From Thermoplasmatales archaeon BRNA1 (lineage in GTDB: Archaea; Thermoplasmatota; Thermoplasmata; Methanomassiliicoccales; Methanomethylophilaceae): a stretch of DNA of 64,000 bases. Shown here in pieces: positions 33,600 to 41,260 of the stretch. A program made the position numbers and the translations under genes. The stretch's first letter is position 1. Each line of letters starts with the position of its first letter. Below the pieces are notes generated by a model that saw nothing but the letters and a program-made list of their open reading frames with translations, made no database searches and had not been told where the DNA came from. The stretch is taken from contig CP002916.1 of assembly GCA_000350305.1 (NCBI GenBank), forward strand, positions 310,001 to 374,000, written 5' to 3'.

Positions 33600-35264
33600 A
33601 TGAGAAGCGACGTCATCAAGCACGGAATAGATGCGGCGCCCGCGAGGAGCCTGTTCAGGGCCGACGGGCTCACCGATGCGGACTTCGACAAGCCCTTCAT
33701 CGGCATCGCGAACTCCTGGAACTCCATCGTCCCCGGGCACATCCACCTCAACAAGGTCGTGGAGGCCGTCAAGGAGGGGATCGAGGAGGCCGGGGGAGTG
33801 GCATTCATCTTCGGGACCCCCGCGGTCTGCGACGGGATCGCAATGGGACACAAGGGGATGAGGTACTCCCTGATCTCCCGCGAGGTCATCTCGGACTGCT
33901 GCGAGGTCATGGTCGAGGGACACGCCCTCGACGGATGGGTCGGGGTCTCCAACTGCGACAAGGTCACCCCTGGGATGCTCATGGCGGCCGGGAGGATGGA
34001 CCTCCCCGCGCTGATGGTCACCGGAGGTGCCATGGAGGCAGGCTCCTACAACGGCAGCGTCATCGACTTCCAGGACGTCTTCGAGGCCATAGGACAGGTC
34101 CAGATCGGGAAGGCCGACGAGGCCTATCTCAAGAGCATCGAGTGCGCCGCATGTCCCGGACCTGGGAGCTGTTCCGGACTCTTCACGGCCAACACCATGG
34201 CCTGTCTCACCGAGACCCTCGGGATGTCGCTTACCGGGTGTGGGACCTCGCTCGCCGTGGACGAGAAGAAGCTCAGGATCGCCAAGGAATCCGGTAAGAG
34301 GATCGTCGAGATGGTCCGCGCGGGCATCACCCCCCGCTCCATCGTCACCCGTGAGTCGTTCTACAACGCAATCTGCGTGGACATGGCCATCGGGGGATCC
34401 ACCAACACCGCTCTCCACATCCCCGCGATCTCCAAGGACTTCGGATGCCCCGTCGACCTCTCCGAGTTCGACAGGGTCTCCCGTGACATCCCCCACATCA
34501 CCTCCCTGCGTCCCGCCGGGGCTTACCACATCAGGGACCTTGACAACGCGGGAGGTGTTCCCGCGATCCTCAAGAGGCTCCAGAACAAGCTGAAGGATGC
34601 CAAGACCTGCAGCGGCAAGACCATAATGCAGATCGCCGACGAGGCGAAGGTCCTGGACGAGGATGTCCTCAGGAGCCTGGAGAACCCCTACCACCAGCAG
34701 GGCGGAATCGCCGTCCTGAAGGGGAACATCGCCCCCATGGGATCCGTCATCAAGCAGGCTGCCGTGAGCCCAAAGATGATGGTATTCTCCGGGACCGCCA
34801 AATGCTTCGATTCGGAGCTCGAGGCCGTCGCGGCGATCAAGGACGGCACCGTCAAGGCAGGCGATGTAGTGGTCATCCGCTACGAGGGACCCAAGGGGGC
34901 TCCCGGAATGCCCGAGATGCTCGCACCAACCTCCATCATCCAGGGAATGGGACTGGGGGAGAGCGTCGCTCTGATCACCGACGGAAGGTTCTCCGGAGCC
35001 ACCCGCGGAGGTGCGATCGGACACGTGTCCCCCGAGGCCTACGAGTTCGGACCCATCGCCGCACTGCGCGACGGGGATATCATCGACATCGACATCCCCA
35101 ACAGGAAGCTCAACGCCAGGCTCACCGACGCCGAGATCAAGGAGCGTCTGTCCAAGGTCAAGATAGTCGACCGTCCCGTCACTGGGGTCCAGAAGAAGTA
35201 CCGTGCACTCGTCACCAACGGTGTCAACGGCGCATATCTCGATCCCGATTACAAGTGCCAGTAA
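33600..35264 (+). CDS. ilvD: Dihydroxy-acid dehydratase
   Basis: This 554-residue Fe-S enzyme catalyses the third step of branched-chain amino acid and CoA-precursor synthesis. It shows [16 protein letters not shown], the cluster/Mg motif [31 protein letters not shown], and [20 protein letters not shown] near the C-terminus, all characteristic of IlvD/Edd. Full length. The start at 33600 gives the normal N-terminus ([17 protein letters not shown]); an in-frame ATG at 33534 would add 22 unlikely residues. No other ilv gene is adjacent. Confidence 0.96.
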   Translation: MRSDVIKHGIDAAPARSLFRADGLTDADFDKPFIGIANSWNSIVPGHIHLNKVVEAVKEGIEEAGGVAFIFGTPAVCDGIAMGHKGMRYSLISREVISDCCEVMVEGHALDGWVGVSNCDKVTPGMLMAAGRMDLPALMVTGGAMEAGSYNGSVIDFQDVFEAIGQVQIGKADEAYLKSIECAACPGPGSCSGLFTANTMACLTETLGMSLTGCGTSLAVDEKKLRIAKESGKRIVEMVRAGITPRSIVTRESFYNAICVDMAIGGSTNTALHIPAISKDFGCPVDLSEFDRVSRDIPHITSLRPAGAYHIRDLDNAGGVPAILKRLQNKLKDAKTCSGKTIMQIADEAKVLDEDVLRSLENPYHQQGGIAVLKGNIAPMGSVIKQAAVSPKMMVFSGTAKCFDSELEAVAAIKDGTVKAGDVVVIRYEGPKGAPGMPEMLAPTSIIQGMGLGESVALITDGRFSGATRGGAIGHVSPEAYEFGPIAALRDGDIIDIDIPNRKLNARLTDAEIKERLSKVKIVDRPVTGVQKKYRALVTNGVNGAYLDPDYKCQ

Positions 35265-35274
35265 AACAATAACT

Positions 35275-35306
35275 GCGGACCGGGGTCTTCCCGGTCCGCT
35301 TCTTTT
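35275..35306. terminator. Bidirectional terminator between ilvD and the convergent operon
   Basis: GCGGACCGGG GTCTT CCCGGTCCGC is a 10-base-pair stem followed by TTCTTTT on the plus strand; it separates ilvD from the convergent membrane-protein gene. Confidence 0.7.
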
Positions 35307-35311
35307 GGGTT

Positions 35312-35629
35312 TCAGTTCATCGAGTACCAGACGAGGACCAGTACCGCGATGACGGACATGACGAACATCGCTCCGCCGAAGCAGTAGGAACGGAACTTCA
35401 TGTAGCGGATCTCCCCCTCGGTAAGGTCGTCCTCGATGTCCAGGTATCCGAGGACGAATGCCAGGACGGTGAAGAAGATGGGGACGGCCATCATGTAGAC
35501 GGTTAGGCCCTTGCTCATCATCTCGGGGTAACCTATCGCCGCTACGGCGGTGAGGGCGATGAGCACGATCCCGGACAGGATCGCGAGTGCCAGCATCTGT
35601 TTCTTGGACTTCTCCACGAGTTCACTCAT
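35312..35629 (-). CDS. Small three-helix membrane protein
   Basis: This 105-residue protein has hydrophobic segments at about 12-32 (MLALAILSGIVLIALTAVAA), 43-62 (VYMMAVPIFFTVLAFVLGYL) and 82-103 (GGAMFVMSVIAVLVLVWYS), joined by an acidic loop (DIEDDLTEGEIR). Unrecognised. It overlaps the end of the chorismate mutase gene by 8 bases and is the last gene of the aroC-chorismate mutase transcript, but nothing links it to that pathway. Confidence 0.7.
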   Translation of the reverse strand: MSELVEKSKKQMLALAILSGIVLIALTAVAAIGYPEMMSKGLTVYMMAVPIFFTVLAFVLGYLDIEDDLTEGEIRYMKFRSYCFGGAMFVMSVIAVLVLVWYSMN

Positions 35630-35915
35630 TCTTCTTCGCCTCCGATATGATGGCTGATTCGTAAGCGATGGATTCCTCCATGACGGTCCTGCAGATGGTT
35701 TCGCAGCGGTCGGGATCCAGACCGAGTTCCTCGGCAGCCTTCCTGTACCTTGCGATGACCCTGTCCTGCACTCCGGGGTTAAGGACCTCCATGCCGTGCT
35801 CTGCCTTGTAGTGTCCGATCTCGACGGCAAGGTCCAGGCGCTTCCTGAGAAGAGCTAGTATCTCCATGTCGATGTCGGCGATGGCCTGTCTTCTGGTCTC
35901 GAGGTAGTCGCTCAT
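35622..35915 (-). CDS. Chorismate mutase (AroQ class)
   Basis: This 97-residue all-helical protein begins with the AroQ pattern RRQAIADIDMEILALLRKRLDLAVEIGHYK, where the first arginine, the second-helix arginines and the lysine line the active site, and continues NPGVQDRVIARYRKAA. It converts chorismate to prephenate for Phe/Tyr synthesis. It overlaps aroC by 4 bases, so the enzyme making chorismate and the one using it are co-expressed. Confidence 0.92.
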   Translation of the reverse strand: MSDYLETRRQAIADIDMEILALLRKRLDLAVEIGHYKAEHGMEVLNPGVQDRVIARYRKAAEELGLDPDRCETICRTVMEESIAYESAIISEAKKNE

Positions 35916-36973
35916 AGTCCTCTCTCCATTTGATCTGCGATTACCAGTGCGGTAACGGCTTCGACGACCGCAACCGCCCTGGGGGCGATGCAGGGGTCGT
36001 GCCTGCCTTTGATCTCAAGCTCCGCGTTCTCGCAGGTCTTGATGTTGACCGTATCCTGTTTCTTCGCGATGGAAGGCGTGGGCTTGAAGGCCACGCGGAA
36101 GACCAGGGGCTGTCCGTCGGACATTCCGCCGACCACTCCGCCCATGTTGTTGGTCTCGGTGACTATCTTCCCGTCCTTCATGCGGTAAGCGTCATTGGAT
36201 TCCGAACCGCGCATCTGGCACAGTTCGAATCCCTTTCCGAACTCCACTCCCTTGCACGCGGGGATGCCGTACATCGCTCCCGCGATCTCGGCATCGAGGG
36301 ACTCGAACCATATCCCTCCGAATCCGATGGGGAGCCCGGTGACGAAGCACTCGACGATACCCCCGACGGAGTCCCCGTCTTTGCGGGCGTTCATGATCTC
36401 CCCGTCCATGAAGGTATGGAGCTCTTTGGATGCGGCGCGGGTGGGGAACTCGCGGGATTTCTTCGCATCCTTGATGGTCCTCTCGTTGGCATCCCTGATG
36501 CCACCGATGGCGCGGCAGAACGCCGCGATCTCTATGCCCTTCTCGGCCAGCATGCCCTTGGCGATGCTTCCCGCGGCCACGATGGGGGCGGTGAGCCTGC
36601 CGGAGAACTGTCCTCCGCCGGTGATGTCGAACTTGGGCATCTTGAGAATAGCAGGAAGGTCAGCATGTCCGGGCCTGGGGGTCTCCTGGAACGGGAGATA
36701 CTTGGAATCGTCAACGTCGCCGTTGGCGATCTCCAGGATGATGGGGTTGCCGTCCGCTTTGCCGTCCACGATGCCGCAGATGACGTCCACGCGGTCGGCC
36801 TCCTTCCTGTCGGTGCCGATTCCGGAGGAGGGTTTCCTGAGAGCCATGTCCGCCGCCATGGAATCCATATCGACGGCGGTTCCCTGGGGGACGCCCTCGA
36901 GTATGCAGCCCACGCATGGCGCGTGGCTCCTTCCGAAGAGCGAGAACCTCAGTTTCTTTCCGAGCGTGTACAA
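35912..36973 (-). CDS. aroC: Chorismate synthase
   Basis: This 353-residue FMN-dependent enzyme makes chorismate from EPSP, the last shikimate step. Signature segments are SLFGRSHAPCVGCILEGVP, RKPSSGIGTDRKEAD, GHADLPAILKMPKFDITGGG-type sequence (RPGHADLPAILK, FDITGGGQFSGRLTA), and GMSDGQPLVFRVAFKPTPSI with HDPCIAPRAVAVVEA. Full length. It is the first gene of the aroC-chorismate mutase-membrane protein operon. Confidence 0.96.
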   Translation of the reverse strand: MYTLGKKLRFSLFGRSHAPCVGCILEGVPQGTAVDMDSMAADMALRKPSSGIGTDRKEADRVDVICGIVDGKADGNPIILEIANGDVDDSKYLPFQETPRPGHADLPAILKMPKFDITGGGQFSGRLTAPIVAAGSIAKGMLAEKGIEIAAFCRAIGGIRDANERTIKDAKKSREFPTRAASKELHTFMDGEIMNARKDGDSVGGIVECFVTGLPIGFGGIWFESLDAEIAGAMYGIPACKGVEFGKGFELCQMRGSESNDAYRMKDGKIVTETNNMGGVVGGMSDGQPLVFRVAFKPTPSIAKKQDTVNIKTCENAELEIKGRHDPCIAPRAVAVVEAVTALVIADQMERGL

Positions 36974-37071
36974 GCGGACCCTCCTTTTGATTGGGAAGCC
37001 ATCGCGCGCGTGATATAATAAAAGTTGTCCTCGAAACCTTTTTATCTGTTCTACGGATGGTGTGGTTTACT

Positions 37072-37144
37072 GGGCAGTTAGATCAGCTGGAAGATCGCCT
37101 GCTTTGCAAGCAGGAGGTCGTGGGTTCAAATCCCACACTGTCCA
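37072..37144 (+). tRNA. tRNA-Ala (anticodon UGC)
   Basis: Acceptor GGGCAGT/ACTGTCC contains the G3:U70 wobble pair that defines tRNA-Ala, discriminator A at 37144, anticodon stem CCTGC/GCAGG with loop TTTGCAA (anticodon UGC), and T arm GTGGG TTCAAAT CCCAC. CCA is not encoded. Its 3' 17 bases form the left edge of the 114-bp repeat bounding element B, and the integrase gene ends on the opposite strand within the T loop. Confidence 0.96.
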
Positions 37145-38091
37145 CTCATTTTATCTGGCTCGTCCGATTTTTGCCCTTTTACAGGGGCAACGGCCACTGC
37201 GGCGAAGTACCGGTTCGCCAGGGCCGCGCCCGCGTTCAGATCCTCCATGTTGACCCCGATGTACCTGACAGTGGTCTTGGTGTCGACATGGCCTAGCAGT
37301 GCGGATATGGTCGCGATGGGAACGCCCGCGTGCCACCACATCCGAGCACAAGTGCGGCGGAGCGTGTGGTTGGTGACCGCACGCCCGATCTCGGCACGCA
37401 AGGAGACCCTTCTGACGACATTGTCGACAAAGGTCTTCCCCGGCGGCCGGATCTTCTTCCCGAAACGAACGAGAAGAAGGGAGGAGTCCGCCCCGCGCTC
37501 TCCTCCGGAGAGCACGTCGCGGTACTCCATCCACTCACGCAGCACTATCATAGAGTCGTCGGCCATGGGAACTGTTCTGACATGGTTTCCCTTCCCACGG
37601 ACGACTATATGACCATTATACACGTCTCCGATGCGGAGGTTCATCATGTCGAACCTCCTGAGAGCGAGACGGAGCTCCAGATGGATGATGATCCTCTCGA
37701 CGGGAGAGGAAGCGGCAAGATAGACCGCGACCGCTTCCTCGTCGGTGAGCCAATCGACGTTGATACGCGAATCGATGTAGCGGGGCTCGGGATAATCATC
37801 CATGATACGGTTGCCGTTCCTCTCCAGGAACATCCTGAAGACCGCACGGCGGTTGTGAACGTAGCCGGGTGCCCCGGTCCATACGTTCGCAATGAGATAC
37901 TCAATCTCCTTCGCGGAGATCATAGAAGTGCGATACTCGAGGCCGGCCGCCTGTAGGATGGAGAGGTCCCTGGTTATCAGGTACCTGTAGTCCCTGATGG
38001 TGAGAGGGGACCTCTCCCCCCTGATGAGAGGGCGGAGGAACTCCTCCACTTTGTCACTTATGTAGCGGTCGGCTGTCGGCATCATAATCAC
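37126..38091 (-). CDS. Tyrosine integrase of element B (3' end inside att/tRNA)
   Basis: This 321-residue recombinase has an N-terminal core-binding domain (about 10-100) and catalytic residues Arg145/146 (LALRRFDMMNL), Lys167 (VRGKGNHVR), His242 and Arg245 (HTLRRTCARMWWHAG), His268 (LLGHVDTKTT) and nucleophile Tyr277 (VRYIGV). The codons after about 284 lie in the 114-bp repeat, and the TGA (37126-37128) lies in the T loop of tRNA-Ala on the other strand. In the excised circle this end would join the sequence left of 49088, giving a different, longer C-terminus. It is unlike the integrase of element A. Confidence 0.93.
   Translation of the reverse strand: MIMMPTADRYISDKVEEFLRPLIRGERSPLTIRDYRYLITRDLSILQAAGLEYRTSMISAKEIEYLIANVWTGAPGYVHNRRAVFRMFLERNGNRIMDDYPEPRYIDSRINVDWLTDEEAVAVYLAASSPVERIIIHLELRLALRRFDMMNLRIGDVYNGHIVVRGKGNHVRTVPMADDSMIVLREWMEYRDVLSGGERGADSSLLLVRFGKKIRPPGKTFVDNVVRRVSLRAEIGRAVTNHTLRRTCARMWWHAGVPIATISALLGHVDTKTTVRYIGVNMEDLNAGAALANRYFAAVAVAPVKGQKSDEPDKMSGQCGI
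37128..37241. repeat. attL of element B, 114-bp direct repeat
   Basis: Bases 37128-37241 match 49088-49201 with a single difference (A at 37196, G at 49156). The repeat covers the last 17 bases of tRNA-Ala and 97 bases encoding the integrase C-terminus. The left flank (tRNA GTTC) and right flank differ. Confidence 0.9.
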
Positions 38092-38897
38092 ATGAAATCC
38101 CTGATGGTAAGGCGGGAGGCTGCGCCTCCCTTGTTGGGAGGGACATTCGCAGCGGGGGCGCCCGGCAGCCCCCGCATGCTCACTGAAACCCCGGAGGGGT
38201 TTCCCCTCCAGGCGGACGGGTGCCCTTCGGGTACCTCGGATTCGGACGCGGAAGCGTCCTCATCCTCGCACCCGCCCGCACATAGGGATGGGGTAGCATC
38301 CTCGGATGTTTCTTCGGTTGACGGGAGGAGGTATTTTCCCAGCTTCCAGAGGGCAAGAATGACATGGGCGGCAACCCTTGCATCCGACAGGGCGCGGTGA
38401 TCCTGTCTCCCGCGGATACCGGCAGGATCTCCGGGACAGAAGCGGGCATAGGCGTAATCGAGCTTGGGCCAACGGCCTCCGGAGAGCTCGGCAGCAACGA
38501 GCATGGGATCGGGAGCGAGCTTCTTCTGAAGGCCTCCAAGATCCCAGGGCTCGTTGAAGAGGAAACGGAAGAAATCGAAATCGACGTTATAGGATGTGAC
38601 GAAAGGATAATCTGAAGTGATCCTCCGGAGGTCGCGGAGCACGACCTCCTGAGGAAGAGGGGAGGTCACGACGTCCTCAAGACAGAGAGAAGTGTTCTTG
38701 AAGACCCAGGCATTACGATGGGCTCTATCCCAGGTCGAGACGTCGTAACCCGGGATGGCCTCGTACACGTCGGATACGGTGCACTTGCCAAAATCCACTT
38801 TCACAGCGCCGATATCGACGACGTGATCGGAGGGACATCCCGAAAGACCCGTTGTCTCCGTGTCGATGACAAGGAGCGACAATGGATTCAGGGTCAT
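38088..38897 (-). CDS. DnaQ-like DEDDh 3'-5' exonuclease
   Basis: This 269-residue protein has the DEDDh active site: LLVIDTETTGLSG (Asp12, Glu14), YNVDFDFFRFLF (about 100) and HRALSDARVAAHVI (His about 167, Asp about 172), spanning the first 185 residues. The remaining 80 residues are acidic and Pro/Ser/Gly-rich and look disordered (EDEDASASESEVPEG), ending in a conserved-looking TIRDFM. It overlaps the integrase and ParB-like genes by four bases each. A trimming or proofreading role in element replication, or host RNA/DNA degradation, is inferred. Confidence 0.85.
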   Translation of the reverse strand: MTLNPLSLLVIDTETTGLSGCPSDHVVDIGAVKVDFGKCTVSDVYEAIPGYDVSTWDRAHRNAWVFKNTSLCLEDVVTSPLPQEVVLRDLRRITSDYPFVTSYNVDFDFFRFLFNEPWDLGGLQKKLAPDPMLVAAELSGGRWPKLDYAYARFCPGDPAGIRGRQDHRALSDARVAAHVILALWKLGKYLLPSTEETSEDATPSLCAGGCEDEDASASESEVPEGHPSAWRGNPSGVSVSMRGLPGAPAANVPPNKGGAASRLTIRDFM

Positions 38898-40249
38898 GAG
38901 GCCGAATCCTCCGCAACGTGGTCTTCATCTTTGGAGGCAACAGCCTCATGACTTGCAACGATCTCGCGGTACTCGGAGATCTTGGCGACCTTGTCCGGAT
39001 GGGACGAGGTCCATTCCTCGGTACATTCGGAGAAGATGGGATCGAAATCCACCCGGTCGATACCGCAAGCAGCCGCACGCTGATTGACTGTATCGATCTC
39101 TTCGGAAGTACCGGTGAAATTATAGGAGATCCTGTCGACAACATACGAGGAAATCGCCAGACGGCAGAGGCCTTCGATGGAAGACTCGAATTCCCCCTCG
39201 GATCTGATGCCGGAATAGCCGAGAAGATAATACTTCAGAGCAGGGACAGGGTCGAGTGCAGCGAAAGAGGTGTCGCGAACTTCCTCCCTGACGATGCCGA
39301 TGACCCTGAGGCGGACGGCTTCGTTTATCTGCCTGGAGCGGCCACGCTCCATGCCTTGAAGCTCATACTCGTAATACTCGTAATCGTTATCCGGCTCGAC
39401 ATCGTTACCGCCGCCGAGCTCGGCAGAGGTGCGCTCGTTGCAGTCGGCATCGAGACAGAAATCCCTCCAATCAATCTTGATGCGGTTCTTGCAGTCCGCG
39501 CACTTCTCGCAGTCGAGAGGCCATTCACAGAAGGTCTTGGAAACCTGGAGGAATCCGTAGAGGCCTCCGTGCCACCCCTTGACGAGCTGCTCGGTATTGG
39601 GGACGCTGCCGGACTTTATGCCCTCGATAAGGACAGGCATCCATCCGTCGAAGAACGGATAGTCCTTATACTTGTAAATGACCTGGGCGAAGACCTCCGG
39701 GCAGTCGCCGGAGGCGATGAGATCAAGGATCCCCTGAGGAAGCTCGAGCATGTGGAGTTTACGAGACACAACAGCAGGATCCAAACCAAAGGCCTCGGCG
39801 ATGTCCTTCTGCTTCATGCCGGAATCGACGAGACGCTTGAATCCCCTGGCAGCATCGACGGGATTGAGATCCTCGCGGATGAGATTCTCGGAAAGCATAA
39901 TACCGGCGAACTGGGCCGGGGTGAGCTTCGGATAGACAACACATGGAACAGTTTTAATGCCGAGGACGGAGGCGGCGAGCTGCCTCCTGTGACCGGCTAT
40001 CACCTGGAAGGCACCGGCCATATCGGAATCCGGACAGACGATGAGAGGCTCGAGAACACCGACGGCGGCGATGGAGGCCTTCAGCTGCCTGAAGGCCTCG
40101 TCGTCCTCATCGGTACGGATGTTGTCGACGGAAACGAGCTCATCAGGATCGAGATTCTCGAAAGAAATCTCGGAGACGTCGACACCGAGGGAGACCGCGG
40201 CATTCTCGACGGCCGCGGCTTCAGAGATCTCGGTCTTCTTACAGGCCAT
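38894..40249 (-). CDS. ParB/Spo0J-family protein
   Basis: In 451 residues, the ParB N-domain includes VIAGHRRQLAA (86-89 are GHRR, the CTP/nucleotide-binding box) and ENLIREDLNPVDAARGF (121-137), followed by a helix-turn-helix (KQKDIAEAFGLDPAVVSRKL, 146-165). The second half has a cysteine cluster (CEKCADCKNRIKIDWRDFC then DADC) resembling the zinc-like region in plasmid ParB/KorB-type and phage regulators, and an acidic tail. Without a visible ParA partner it may act in replication control, segregation or transcription of the element rather than classical partition. Confidence 0.85.
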   Translation of the reverse strand: MACKKTEISEAAAVENAAVSLGVDVSEISFENLDPDELVSVDNIRTDEDDEAFRQLKASIAAVGVLEPLIVCPDSDMAGAFQVIAGHRRQLAASVLGIKTVPCVVYPKLTPAQFAGIMLSENLIREDLNPVDAARGFKRLVDSGMKQKDIAEAFGLDPAVVSRKLHMLELPQGILDLIASGDCPEVFAQVIYKYKDYPFFDGWMPVLIEGIKSGSVPNTEQLVKGWHGGLYGFLQVSKTFCEWPLDCEKCADCKNRIKIDWRDFCLDADCNERTSAELGGGNDVEPDNDYEYYEYELQGMERGRSRQINEAVRLRVIGIVREEVRDTSFAALDPVPALKYYLLGYSGIRSEGEFESSIEGLCRLAISSYVVDRISYNFTGTSEEIDTVNQRAAACGIDRVDFDPIFSECTEEWTSSHPDKVAKISEYREIVASHEAVASKDEDHVAEDSAS

Positions 40250-40455
40250 CAGAAACCGCCTCCCGGAAGAAGGTATTTTCCCGGACAGTCGCGGAAATCG
40301 ATGTAAATCCTTCCCTCAGTGGAGAAGGATCCTCCCTTCGACCTGTTGGGATAAAACTTGGAAATCGATCTGATGTAGGAATGGGGAACATTCGTCCTGA
40401 TGATGTCGGCGAACTCGGCGCACTCCGATTCGGTACCGGTCACACGGATCTGCAT
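40249..40455 (-). CDS. Small alpha/beta protein, 68 aa
   Basis: The sequence begins MQIRVTGTESECAEFADIIR, continues RSISKFYPNRSKGGSFSTEG, and ends RIYIDFRDCP. This strand-helix-strand plan with a YPNR turn resembles a small family common in phages and Gram-positive accessory regions (DUF3970-like), from memory only. It overlaps both neighbouring genes by two or three bases (TGATG). Function unknown. Confidence 0.5.
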   Translation of the reverse strand: MQIRVTGTESECAEFADIIRTNVPHSYIRSISKFYPNRSKGGSFSTEGRIYIDFRDCPGKYLLPGGGF

Positions 40456-40686
40456 TCAGAACACCTCCAGATTGACACGGTTCTCGGGGTGCCTCTCCCT
40501 GATGTCGGCGACAGTCAGGGCGACGTCGTCGGCGGAGGGATTCATCCCGTTGATGATCACGGCACAATACTCGCAGCCGTGACAGGAATGCACGGCTATG
40601 CAGGCCTTCGAAACGAAGGCCGGACAGATGCGGTCCGGGTTCACGCGGAGGCCGCTGTTCATGCAGAAGATCTTGTCGTTGCTCAT
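40456..40686 (-). CDS. Small cysteine-rich protein, 76 aa
   Basis: First gene of the leftward early operon of element B. Seven cysteines occur, including CHGCEYC (about residues 35-41) with CMN, CPAF and CIAV nearby, consistent with one metal or Fe-S site; the C-terminal half is helical (DDVALTVADIRERHPEN). Its start lies about 20 bases from an operator half of the divergent regulatory region. Unrecognised. Confidence 0.5.
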   Translation of the reverse strand: MSNDKIFCMNSGLRVNPDRICPAFVSKACIAVHSCHGCEYCAVIINGMNPSADDVALTVADIRERHPENRVNLEVF

Positions 40687-40707
40687 TGAAGACCACTTCT
40701 TGGAAAC

Positions 40708-40767
40708 TTTTCAGTTTTCAATAAATTATAGAACTACTCAGATTTAAAGATTATTGAAAACTGAAAA
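40708..40767. promoter_or_regulatory. Divergent control region with 17-bp inverted operators
   Basis: TTTTCAGTTTTCAATAA (40708-40724) and its exact reverse complement TTATTGAAAACTGAAAA (40751-40767) flank a 26-base AT-rich core with TATA-like AATTATAG and TTTAAAG. The region lies between the leftward early operon and the rightward winged-helix gene. TGAAAACTG also recurs at the regulator start (40807-40816). This is a strong candidate for a switch controlled by the adjacent winged-helix protein. Confidence 0.75.
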
Positions 40768-40806
40768 CATGGAACTGATAAAAATGCGAAACAACATTCA
40801 CAAAAC

Positions 40807-41121
40807 GTGAAAACTGGATTAGATCTCGACTTTCAAATGGCAGAAATGCTAAGGACAGTACTAGACAATCCAAAAAAGAAATCCGAGATCTACACAGGCA
40901 TCCCAGAACAAAAAAAGTTAGCACTTCTTATCGAGTATGGACTACTCGAAGAGACGAAACTGTTCAAGAAAAACACCAAACTTATTTCAATCACTGAAAA
41001 AGGAATCAACGTTCTGAAAGCATATGATGTTCTTCAAAAAACAATCGCGGGAGAAACAATCGAAGAAAATCATCGCACACCTAAGACAATTCCTTTGAAA
41101 ACTTCAGACATCAAGAATTGA
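40807..41121 (+). CDS. Winged-helix regulator of element B
   Basis: This 104-residue protein starting at GTG 40807 is the only rightward gene of the element. It reads as a winged helix: MAEMLRTVLDNPKKKSEIYT, KLALLIEYGLLEETKLFKKN, then a wing (TKLISITEKGINVLKAYDVL). Its plan matches archaeal ArsR/PadR-like small regulators. It faces the early operon across paired operators, so repression of early genes and itself is likely. A 15-base palindrome ATTGAAATTTTCAAT (41117-41131) covers its stop codon. The following 130 bases to the Rep stop hold no gene. Base composition (AT-rich) differs from the rest of the element. Confidence 0.7.
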   Translation: MKTGLDLDFQMAEMLRTVLDNPKKKSEIYTGIPEQKKLALLIEYGLLEETKLFKKNTKLISITEKGINVLKAYDVLQKTIAGETIEENHRTPKTIPLKTSDIKN

Positions 41122-41260
41122 AATTTTCAATTTTTGAAAATCGCCGTTTTTCGGTAAAAACTGCATTTTCGAAAGGGTTTTTCGGCGGCTTTTTCCCTTG
41201 ATTCGCCCGTTCCGGGCTCATCGTCGGGGCCGCCTCTTCTCAGGGATGTGACATATCGGG

